Of a stretch of 64,000 bases of DNA, positions 1 through 11,000 are shown piece after piece. The translations under genes and the position numbers were made by a program. The notes under the pieces were generated by a model. The model was not told the origin of the DNA, searched no databases, and saw nothing but the letters and a program-made list of their open reading frames with translations. Origin of the DNA: Lottia gigantea. Taxonomy: Eukaryota; Mollusca; Gastropoda; Lottiidae. Every line of letters starts with the position of its first letter. Position 1 is the stretch's first letter. Location of the stretch: positions 1,937,003 to 2,001,002 of the forward strand of contig NW_008707225.1 in the NCBI RefSeq assembly GCF_000327385.1, given 5' to 3'.

Positions 1-187
1 TTAGATGATTTTTTAATCTAAAATGTAATACAGAGCTAGATGTAGCAAGGAATCTGGCATGCCATTATCTGTAAGCTTGTATCACATGAGCCACTCATAT
101 TAATGTACCTCAAGAATACAGAAACAATCTAGTTGAATAGGCTATAATTTTCATAGTTATTGTGACATTACTTTCTTACTATTACAG
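1..187. other. intron end of the upstream-truncated gene
   Basis: AT-rich sequence before the first recognisable exon of the tubulin-ligase family gene. It ends in an acceptor (ttacag) at 187. I see no coding exon, RNA gene or repeat here. The first exons of the gene lie outside the window. Confidence 0.6.
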
Positions 188-3081
188 ATTTTGCGCTAAA
201 AAATACCATCCATTTGATCCAAAAACAAAAGAACAATATGTTGTTGGTGATAATTATACTCCAATGTGGCAGGTATTATTATAATATGTTTATTCCAAGT
301 TACAATTTCTCTAATGGTGTTTGATGGAAGAAGAAATATCAACATATTTTGCTGTAGATCAACCAGTTGTACCTAGTATTTTATGAAGTCTGGGTATTCT
401 GGAAAAGCTGCACATTTAACTGTAGAAATTATTTCTTTCTTCTTTCTTACTTGACTGAGTGAACACAAGATGGAATGTTTTTATCTTACAAGCTTCACAA
501 AAACCTATTATTTTCAATTTAACAAATGAATTGACAATAGTAATCAAGTTTTTTTTATTGCATTTCAGGTGCCTTCATTGAAGGAAATATTTACTGAGAT
601 GGAATTTAGCTTTAAAAATACTCTACATTATCAAATCTCAAATAAAACATCAGGTAATATTAATTGTCTGAAAATATATTGTCTTTTCATTGGTCTAATA
701 TTATATTCACTGCAGAAGGTAGACAAACCTCATATTCACCATGTAATTATGTAATTAAAGTTTGCCTAGGTAAATATTACAACCATCAGGTTGATACATC
801 TATAGAAATAATAATTTAAAAGGCTAAAGATCTTATTTTGGAGGAATGGTTGAATAAAAAGAAATAGTGGCTTAAAATTTTAACCTGTAAAGAATCAATA
901 ATATCACGTCCTGACCAATATTTGATATGTTTTTATTTGAATTTTAGAGAATAGAGCTAATCAAATGTGGTCTGATATTGAAGAAGCTATATTAACTGTA
1001 TATAAAGACAAAGAATCTAAATTAATAGAATCTGCAGCAAAATACAAAACTACTAGGTAATATTCTTATTGGTCAGAATACATGTGTAGTGACTTCATAA
1101 AGTAAAGACTTTTTAACTACCATTCAAATTGTTTATGGTAACATTAATGTTTAATTTAAAATATGTTACTTAATTTATCTTGCAGGAATTTTTTTGAGAT
1201 GGTCAGATTTGACTTTGTTTTAGATGAAGATTTAAATGTATATTTAATGGAGGTTGGTTTATATGATATTATAATCTGAGCATGTATTCTCGAAACGATC
1301 TTAGCGCTAAGATGTCCTAGAATCAATGTTAGAAGATAAGGACTTAGGACATCCTAGCGCTAAGATCGTTTCCAGAAGATGTGGCCATAAGTTTGATTGA
1401 AAAAAGATATGCTTCATGATATGCTGATTAAATTAAATTATTATCTAGTGCTGTCAAAATTCAACAAGACAAATGTTGAAAAGCTGCCCTTAAAAAATTT
1501 CCATTCTTGCACACTGCATGGCCTGGTCTGTTTTCAGCAACTTAATCAGGAGTAAATGCATTTCATTTTAAATCTTTTAAAGATTTTTAAATACTGGTAT
1601 ATTTCAGGCTAACATGTCACCTAATTTATCCTCCAATCATTTTAAAGAAAATAAAAGATTATATGAACATGTGATATATAATATGTTAGGTTTAGTTGGA
1701 ATTGGTAGATCTGTTACTTCTCATTATCATAGAAGGTAAATCATTTTTATTTTCTATATATCATCTTGATGTCTTTTGTCATGAACATTGCAACTGAAGT
1801 TAACCCTGCTATACTATAATGCTATAGTTGGGTTGGAACACTGTTTTTGTGGCAGTCAAATAAATGTAGCTCATTTTGTAGAGAGTTGGATTGTCATCTG
1901 CTAGGGGATTAGATGCTGTTGGTTTTAAACTGCTTCAAGGAAAGATAAATTCTGATGCCCCAGCCAGTGCTGCTGAAAGGCAGCCCTGTCAGCCTTTAAT
2001 GACAAATACCTATAAAACTAGAGACTATAAACTTTGCTTGGTTAATAAAGATAACATACTCCCTTAATTTGTCTGCTAAATTTTGATTATTTTAGTGCTG
2101 ATGATGTTCAAGAGATGTTAGTATCTAGAAAAGATATTAGTGTTTTTCCTGAATTCTGTATTAAACATTGTTTACAGTCATGTTTACAGTTGGTAAGTAA
2201 TCATATATTAATAAATAATACAAGTTACTACAAGTTTATTAAAATTTATATCAGGATACTTGGGTCTTAATACTATATGCATCCTGATATATAGGATGAT
2301 GGAAGAAAAGTATCATATAACATAAAAATTTCAAACAACCAATTACATGTATATTTCCAGATAATAACCAAATAATATTACTAATTATTATTGTCAATAG
2401 GCTTACTGTTGGTATCTTTAGTTTTAAAAATGAAACTTTCATTTTGATTTTTCTGCATTTTGAATCCAATACATGTCTGTAATGCCTGCTATTGTAAAAA
2501 TATTCTAGGCATGTGTTTACAATATTTTACTGATTAATATAATTCATACGTATTTAGGAACCTTTAGACATATATACTTCAGCAAAATGTATTGTTAAAT
2601 TTTGTATTTTAGGAGTGTAAAATATGTTCACATTGTTTAACTACAAGTTTAGAAAGTACTTTAAAAACAGCATATTTAGAACATATGAATAAAGGTTCAT
2701 GTAAAAGATTATTCCCACCAATAATGGTAGGTATGACTTATAGAAATATAACAGAGTTTTATGTTCATTCTTCTCAAAGATAGTACTAAAAGTTGACAAT
2801 AGACATCAATTTGAAATACATACAAGAAAAGTTTATTCGTTATGATCTCTTAGTAAGATGTCCAGAAAAGATATTTATTTCTTAAATATAAGTATTTATT
2901 AAGAAATAAAAAAAACGGTTTGGTGATTGAATTCCCTTTTTTGTTCTAGACTCAGGAAGCTGCTACCAAATGGTCACTTAAAAGAGGTGACAAAGTATTC
3001 CAAAGTCTTAAAAAGACCAATAAATTAATGCAGATATGGTTTATTGGTAAATGTCGTCATAATCCATCCTTCTGTATTTAA
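188..3081 (+). CDS. tubulin-tyrosine ligase family protein (ttll-15-like), 3' part
   Basis: Eight exons encode the C-terminal 271 residues: 188-272, 569-653, 948-1056, 1186-1252, 1608-1735, 2096-2192, 2613-2726 and 2950-3081; phases agree throughout and the stop is TAA at 3079-3081. The 5' part is outside the window. The family uses an ATP-grasp fold to add amino acids, usually glutamate, to tubulin tails. Exon 4 and exon 5 join to give FDFVLDED and LMEANMSPNLSS, the end of the ATP-grasp domain with the Glu and Asn that bind metal and ATP. The tail has several cysteines (KICSHC and nearby), as I recall for the invertebrate ttll-15 group. The 360-nt intron 5 carries a tRNA-like SINE and intron 4 a palindromic element. 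The family call is firm; the subgroup is from memory of sequence style. Confidence 0.85.
1285..1378. repeat. palindromic foldback element, copy A
   Basis: A 94-bp imperfect palindrome in intron 4 of the tubulin-ligase gene. The left arm at 1285-1320 contains acgatcttagcgctaaga and the right arm at 1345-1377 is nearly its reverse complement (tcctagcgctaagatcgttt). A second copy lies at 28640-28736. No target-site duplication is clear. It is a non-autonomous inverted-repeat element with no coding capacity. Confidence 0.8.
1801..2020 (+). mobile_element. tRNA-derived SINE, copy 1
   Basis: This segment is similar to 12810-13050. Shared blocks in the same order include a head around aatgct...ttgg..gaa.actgt, a tRNA A-box-like stretch (tgtagctcattttgtagaga), the motif gagttgg.ttgtcat.tgct and a tail motif aaattctgatgcc. 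The order and A-box point to a pol III SINE with a tRNA-like head. It lies in intron 5 of the tubulin-ligase gene. It is not a functional tRNA gene because a proper B box and acceptor stem are absent. Confidence 0.6.
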
Positions 3082-4060
3082 ATAAATCAAAATAATACTC
3101 AATTTTTAAGTATTTAGTAAGATTTTTTTACTATTGTTATATACATACACTGTCTGTTCTTTAATTTACATGTTTGCAACCAAATAACCTACTACCTAAA
3201 GTATTTTACCTGAAAGTGGTTTAGATTTAAATGTACATGTTATTGAAATTTTGTTTATGGATATATCTAGATTATACACCTTCAGAGTTAGGCTGAACTA
3301 CTACAATAATGTATATTTGAAGTATGGCCAGGCAAATTTAGTAAATTAGGCATGTCAGATTTGTCCTTGTATAATGAAATGTATATTGAATCAACATTCT
3401 GTTTATAATGTTGAAGTATTTTGTTGTCAACTCTGTTGTCTGTCCAAAACTGGATATTCATTTGTATGTAAAATTTTGATAAACAATGTTAGGTCATTGA
3501 GTTAATGTTTACACTACAGTTTTGGTAAGATTTAAGGAATCTTGGCATGTATGTTATGTAAATGTATTGTGTTGATAATGATTTTCAAGATTTTTAAAGA
3601 AAAATTGATAAACTTGAATGGATTTAAAATAATTTTTGAAACTTTATTTTATTTTAACTTTTGTAATAGAATTATTTATTTTCATTTTCATATTTCTAGA
3701 ATCAAAATTTCATATGTTTTCTACTTCCAACTGTGATTATTTATTATTGTATAAAATTTCATATTTTATATTAGAAAGAAAATAACAGAATAAAATCAGT
3801 AAATTAAGATTTATTGGATCAATAATTATCACAATAATTGTCAATATAATGTACAAGATGATGATCTTGAATCAAAATATCGGATAAAAGCCTTGCACAT
3901 CAAGACTAGTTTCTTTCCTTGCAAACAAAATCAGAAAAATCGGTTATAAAATCACAAACTTTCATCATAAATAGTGACATGTGGTAGCAAATGAAATGAA
4001 AACATCAATTACACAAAATTTTACTTTGATAAAAAAAAAAGGGATGAGTGTGATAAATAA

Positions 4061-4166
4061 CCTTTTGACCTAATCTGATATCTGCTTTAATCAATCAAAT
4101 TCCTTCACTCTCTCACAAAATGCCAGTGCAGAAATTTGATTGATTAAAACAGGGTTGGTCAAAAGG
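4061..4166. repeat. palindromic foldback element
   Basis: A 106-bp inverted repeat. The inner arms tttaatcaatcaaatt (4086-4101) and aatttgattgattaaa (4133-4148) pair perfectly over 16 bp. The outer ends ccttttgacc and ggtcaaaagg also pair. About 30 nt of loop separates the arms. It has no coding capacity and is likely a small non-autonomous DNA element. Confidence 0.75.
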
Positions 4167-4674
4167 TAAGGTAACTGAAACTAATAAAAAACGGAACGAA
4201 AGTTTGGTCAAATTTTATTAGACTGTGAGATTTAAGTGAGTAAAATAAATAAATTCAAAAGAAATTTAAATGCCCACAGTTGTGGCACAGTTTATACATT
4301 TGATGGCCCCAAAAACAAAAAGTTTTAATAAATGCAAAATGGAAATCAAGATACATATTTCAAACTTAATCCTTCAAATGCATGTATGAATTGATAGTAG
4401 ACAGTAGTTACTGCTACTTACTCTACCACAAAATAATTCTAATGTGTTATGTTTATAAAGTTTTGGTGTTCCTAGATAAAAGGAATTTGCATCTAAACTC
4501 ATGAATACTTCCTACATTCCTATTAATATCAAGATGAACTTGTTGATATCCTGAAAGATAGAAATTGGATTCTTGTAAAAATTTCTTTTTTTTTTTCTGT
4601 TTTGTTAAACTAGATTTATAATCATTAGAATTATATTGATCACTATGTCCTAGACGGCACCAGAGAGTTTTATT

Positions 4675-4946
4675 CCCTTAAAGGGATTGTAAAAAAGAAA
4701 AATTTGATGATGTCACTAATTGCAAAATATGATTTGTCACAAAAGGCCCTGCCGATTAGTGACGTCATCACTCACTTAGTCTTAAGTGGAATTGCAGGAA
4801 TCACAGACATCTAATTCATAAATGGAATGGTGCAAAATGGTGCTATCATATAAAAAATTTAGAAAACCTCTTTACAAAATTTAGAAAACCTCTTTACAAA
4901 ATTAAGAAAACCTCTTTACAAAATTAAGAAAACCTCTTTACAATCT
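4675..4946. mobile_element. MITE with terminal inverted repeats, copy 1
   Basis: The left end (cttaaagggattgtaaa) and right end (cctctttacaatc) are inverted repeats about 270 bp apart. The interior shares aattgcaggaa.cac.ga and aatggaatggtgcaaa..g with copies at 23651-23776 and 27062-27320. The right end is expanded into four 22-bp units (see 4854-4941). It is non-coding, so a transposase must be supplied elsewhere. Confidence 0.7.
4854..4941. repeat. four 22-bp tandem units inside a MITE end
   Basis: Four head-to-tail copies of a 22-bp unit (aaaatttagaaaacctcttt plus ac) begin at 4854, 4876, 4898 and 4920. Units 1-2 read aattt and units 3-4 read aatta, so the array probably grew by duplicating a two-unit block or by stepwise slippage. 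Confidence 0.9.
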
Positions 4947-5011
4947 ATCAATATCAATTTCATTGATCAGACCTACTGGTTTTTGGTATTATTAGATAAA
5001 ATATACTAGAC

Positions 5012-8000
5012 TTACTTTGTTTTGTCAACAGTTGTATCTATTGATTTTGACCATTTTAATTTATCTTTAGTTGGTGGAGTAGGATGATAATATGTACAAA
5101 ATCTATTTCTACATGACATTCCAAAACGACATGGCTGAAATAAATACACTAGTTATAACAGTTGTTATAAGAATGGACATTTTGTGGTTTTATTCGCTTG
5201 AAGCAAGAGTTGGAATAAGTTGAACCTGTTTAGAACTAACCAATCGAGCGCCTACATAGAGTACTTAACACCCAATAAAAACCTTAATATATAATCAGGT
5301 GTGTAATATCTCCAGAGCTTGTGTTATACCTACCGTTGGATGGTAAAATGAACAATTCATATTGGTACAATTGGGATAATATAAACATTGTTTTTTACTA
5401 GATGATGTTGGTGGTGGTGGTACTAATGATTGATGGTAAGACGGTGGTGCTGATACTATAACTTGATGAGGTAACGATAACACTGAAATAATAATAAAAC
5501 GTCTATGTACAACACAGCTGTATATCATTTGCAAAGCAACGAAAATCGCCCCTAATTTTACAAATGAGATCTTCCATATATAGTTTCATTCATTGAAAAG
5601 TATGCATGTGTGGAAAAGTCAATAGAAAGTTGAGAAGTGACAACTTTATGACTGGCACACTATATATGATATAGCCATATATATAAACAATCAATTACAA
5701 GCTTAAAAAAGAGGTAGGCCTGGACACGACAATGGGATAAACAGTAACCTGTATTAGCTTAGTCAAACCACTCATACAGAGTGTACACTGGCTAATCTTA
5801 CCTTGAGGAAGACCAACAGCTGGTGTTAATCTACGTGTAGCGTGGGTATATGGACAATCTGGTCTCGAACATTTGGCATCATATTTACAATTAGGATGTA
5901 TATACAAACATTTGTCAGAGAATTTACATTGTGGAAATAATCTGAAAATATCAATTTCAACAAAAGTTAGGCAAATTGGTGCATTCCACATTTTCTTTAT
6001 GTCAATAACATTTGAACTTATAGATACAGAATAAAATTGATCTGCTTTTCTAAATTTTACATTTTACAAGTTATACTGTTTTCCCAATTAATGAAAAAAC
6101 TGGCTATAGTATTAGATATGATAAATTTAATTGACTCTGAGAGGATTGAGCCCATGACACTTATCAGTTGTAGCAAGCGACAGTTCATCTCAATCTAAAC
6201 TGAAACTTCTCTCCTTGCACTTCTCAAGGTCTCAAGTCTTTCTATCTGAAACTGACAATTTGTATTAAATCATTCACTTCAAATACAAATTAGATTGTAC
6301 TGTTCAAAGTTTATGAAAATACAGAATACACACCAGGACTGTAGGTAATCAATACATACTTGCAAGGTTGTGTTGGATGATGATATTGACAAGAATTACC
6401 ATTAACACATGCTGGCCAGAATTTACATCTTTCTTTAGCTTTAACTTGTTTTAATGGTGTCATTTCAACACCTTCTTCTTCTTCTCCTTCATCTTTATTT
6501 AATAAAAGGAACACAGTTAGTAAAATATTACGGAACAGTTTACACTTTTATTGGTTTATCTACTGAACCATTTCATACTAATGCTGCAAATATTGGCATA
6601 CTACCTACATTGTAGAGAATATCAGCATGATAAAACATTTTATTTTAACTGTTTTTTAAGAGCACTCTTATTTAGTATTTACAGTATTTGATGTTCAACT
6701 GATCTTTTTCTGAAAAGTTCTTCAAGAAAATTACTTTTGGAGGGTAATAATTGGGTCATAGAATTAGACCGGCTATGTAGATGTAATGTTTAATCTATAG
6801 TTTTTACCATCTGAATCTTTTAGTTTAATATTAAATGGTTGTATTCTGGGAGGATTAACTTTATTAACAGGTATATCTTGGGTTTGTTGTTGAAGTAAAG
6901 AATCAGCTTCATTCTCATCAAAATCTTCAGGATCAATACCATCTAATGTGACTACGAACTTTGGATTTGGTCTAAAATGATAACAGAATAAATTCACAAC
7001 CAAGTAATCAAAGCACAAATTAGTAATAAGTAATGGAAAACCCAGATGCTTGATTATTTTCATTAGGTTGTATATGAACTACATCTTTTATATTTCAAAG
7101 TGCTTCTCATATTTAATTATTCATTACCTCGATCATAATTGTCCATAACAATCATTATTCTAAATTATATAAACCTACCTTTCTTTAACAGTTCTTTTGG
7201 CTCTAACATACACAGTGTTATCATTGTTCTCAGCAAGACTACTGTCCTCTAATACAATAGGTGATGATTGAACTTCTGGTGGTGATATTTCTACAACATC
7301 ATCTTCACTAGATTCAGGTTCTTCCTTTATAATAACAACTGGTTGTGGTATATATTCTACAACACGGTTATCTAATGGTCGTGTTATATAAGCTGGTTGA
7401 TAAACTGTAATATAAAAACATTTACATTAAAATAAGGCACAAAATTTAAAAACATTTCATTCCCATATCACACATCCAGGGGTCATTTCCATTGCACCTC
7501 TGTGGTCAAGCTAGATCTAATTGACATGGCATGTTGGGTCGCGATTGAATATGATTGATTTAAGGCAATATGGCAGACCCTTTAACCAATCTGCAATGTG
7601 CACTAACAAGTTTGGTTTGGTAATCTTTGCTCAAATTTAACTCACCAAATAATGAGCATACTAACTGAGTAAAATATTATGTCACACGAGTCTCAACTAT
7701 AGAAAATATGACAGTTGGGTTGTGAGTTGCAAAACTTAAGTTAACCCACGCTCCGATTGAAGTTACCCAAAGACATTGCAATTATAGCTACTTGCAAATG
7801 TGAGAGCAATAAATACATCTTTGAAGTGTTGTTCTGCTTTAATTTCTGTGTGTAAACTGGACTTATTATGTGTGATATTATATGTATGTCCTTTTTATAG
7901 TTTCTATATGTCAATCTGGCAACAGCTATTTTAAACATCAAATTTTAGAACTGCTGAGTTAAAAAATACGACATGCGATGACAGAGTATTTCGAGCTACA

Positions 8001-11000
8001 CACTTGCAACTCTTCACTTTTGGAGATACATTTGTTAAATTGCTGCTGATTTGTTATCAACAATTGGTCGTTCAACATACTTACGTGACCAGTTAAGACT
8101 TGTAGCCATTTGCAAAATAAAACTTTCACAAAAGATAAGGGGCCTCTTCATCTATATGTTGGTAAAAACCTTTTGAAAAAAGCAGAATGCCCCCTTGAGG
8201 TAAAATTTTACTAAACTAACCTTCCTCTCTGCGAATAACATATTTAGGCTGTTCCGGTGTATCATTATCTATTGTATATTTCATCTTTCGTATCATATCA
8301 TTTTGTCTAGACTTAGAGATCAATTCTAATCTAGGTTGTTTATATTCAGGCTGGTAGGTTCTATCTTCAACATGTTCTCTTCTCATTGGTCTCACAACAA
8401 CCTGACTTGCAGCAGCTGAAATTTTAAAAGCATCCATTTTCAGAATTCTATGCTCAAAGTGAGGCATGCTCAGAATCATACATATTCATGCCATATTTGT
8501 TGGTGATACATGTACGAGTACATGGAATTAATTTCAGAAAATTCGTAAATATACATATTTCATGAAGACTTTCACAAATACATTCATTTTAAACTTTTAA
8601 AATATTGTATTAAGAAATTCTATTCCTTACGTTTTGAAGTTGATGGTTTTTTCCTTGTCAATGATTTTTCGGCCTCACTAACAGCTCTCATTAATAATGA
8701 TTTATTAGCTTGTAGAGATTTTGGTACACTTGATCTAATAATAGTGAAGACAACTCATAAGCATCCCAATATTAGCAAATTCTGTCATTCCCTCAAAATT
8801 TAAAATAAAATAAGTTTATGAAACTTAAGGTAGAACTGATTGAAGCTTTATCTAACCTTTTATTTAGTTTAAATGAAAACTTAATGAATGGGAGTTTTAT
8901 GTCCAACTTTTGTGCAACTAATGATGATGAGTCCATTTTATTTGTTATTTATTTAACTCTCTAAAAATAATAAAAGAATGACCATGAAGAGTCCACTTAC
9001 TTTCTGGCAGTAACTTTCACTACACTAGCAACATTACCAACGGCAGGATTCATTGGATCATATTCTTCTTCATCATCTTCTTCTGGTGTATTAATAACAT
9101 TACCTATTATAGAGGTGGGTCCACGTCTTTTACTCCTCATATCCTACACAATATAATACAAACATTGGAATATAAAGCACAATCTAATTGAAATTACATA
9201 ATGGGAGAAATGCACCATTTTTTTGACCAATCATACCTTAGTCTCAGGAACCATTGTTTCTTAGCTAAGCCAATCAGTAACATTGTTCACAGATCACAGG
9301 CCAAATTTGAGCCTTCAAATCCATGTGTGTTCAGAATTATTATAGTCATCTTTTCTTGAGACACTTTATAAATGTGAAAAGAAAATGTTAGTTTGTGATA
9401 TTTTTGAGGGAATTATTCCATTTTCATACATTTCTAGTACTTCTGAAGACTAATTACATATATTCAAGATTCAAATCAACCCCCCAAATTGGAGCACATG
9501 TCCTTTGAATATATTAAATTGGCCTCAAATTGGCAGCATCAATGATGGAATGTTCTATATCTATATGGCCCTACTTTAAATTCAGTATTTTTCACCATTT
9601 CAATTATTGCTACCTATACCTCAGCCAAAAAATCCTTACATATGTATTTCATTTTATAACCTCTAAGTATATATAACAATTATATAGATTGAAGGTAAAT
9701 TCTTACCGTTGAACTAGAAGATACTTGTCTGATAGGTGATGCTATAGCTCGTGGTCTAGAATCTGGTTTGGAACCTAATCTAGATATTACTGAACGTTTC
9801 TCTGGTTGGATGTTTACCACTGAACGTTTCTCTATTTGAGTATCAACAACCGAACGTCTTTCAGAATGGGCAGTTACTGGGTTATTGTCAACTTGAAGAT
9901 CCAGTATCTCTCTAGTAGGTATCACAGTATCTTTTCTTAATATTGATACGGCTATTCTTGGAGGTTCACTTGATGAAGCAGATAGTTTAGGCTTTAGTTG
10001 AGATTGCTTTTCGCATTTCTTTGCCTCTTCCAACTGAAGTTCTTCAGTAAATTCATCTGAAATGAAGAAAAGTGATTTCAACATTGTAAACAGAAAATAA
10101 AACCAGCCGACTTTTCACAAAAATAGTTTATAATAAAAACAAAATCAAAACATTAAAATTAGACCAAAGCAAAGATTTTTTTTTAAAGCTGGGACTCATT
10201 TATAAAAATTATAAACAGAAACTATATCCATTTTTAGCTATGCTGCCTCTCCTATCTTGAAATGCAAACAAAATATAAGCAATTTCGGGTGTTCATTTAA
10301 AGCAAGCATGTTCTGCCTCAACAACAGGCAAACAAAGTAGCTTGATTTGAGGGAATTTTAGTCTGAAGCTTGGATAATGGTATTGCGTCTGGTATCATGT
10401 GACTTAAAATCTGATAAATTCAAAATACCAACCAGTTTCAGCTCTAACAATGAGTTCTGGTACAATTTCATCTTCCTTAATACTTTCCTAACTAAGATGC
10501 AACTGGAGTTTCCTCTGATTTAACTAATGGCTCTTCTGAATTGTCAGGTTTTTGGGGCACGTCTGCTGATGTTGCAGTTACAACACAAGTGTCACTGTTG
10601 TCTATATCGTTGTTAATCTCATTATCACCAGTATCATTCTGTACCAGTTTTTCTGAGGTAGAGGCATCATTCTTTTGAATACTATTAGAGTCTTCTGATG
10701 CTATATCTTCTTTCCTATGTTTTGATGTGCTTTCTTCATCATGAGACTCTTTAGAATGGCGTTTTCTATGTTTATGTTTGTGGTGCTTCCCCTCGTCTTT
10801 GGGTTCTACAAAATCAAAATATATCAATTTCCACATCTAGCAAATGCAAGTAATACAGGATTCATCTAGAGCCATGAAGATTGAAGAATCATGTTTAAAC
10901 ATAACACAATTCCAGGAGTATTATAAAAAGACATTTATGTTTATGAAGCTTAGGTGCATCTTAATGTAAAGTTTTCAGCTGCTCTTTGAGCTATATTTTA

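Larger units (their letters stand above)
3082..5011. other. convergent intergenic region with 3' UTRs and two inverted-repeat elements
   Basis: Between the tubulin-ligase stop and the ZC3H14 stop, which face each other. AATAAA lies directly after the first stop (about 3081) and again near 3791, either of which could end the upstream transcript. It holds a palindrome (4061-4166) and an inverted-repeat element with a tandem array (4675-4946). I see no gene. Confidence 0.6.

Noticed and set aside
1850-1925. Possible tRNA gene from an A-box-like stretch
   Set aside because: No complete cloverleaf, B box or acceptor stem; the block recurs at 12840 with the same non-tRNA body, so it is a SINE.
4854-4941. 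CRISPR-like array
   Set aside because: Units are contiguous with no unique spacers, in a eukaryotic intergenic region, and derive from a MITE end.
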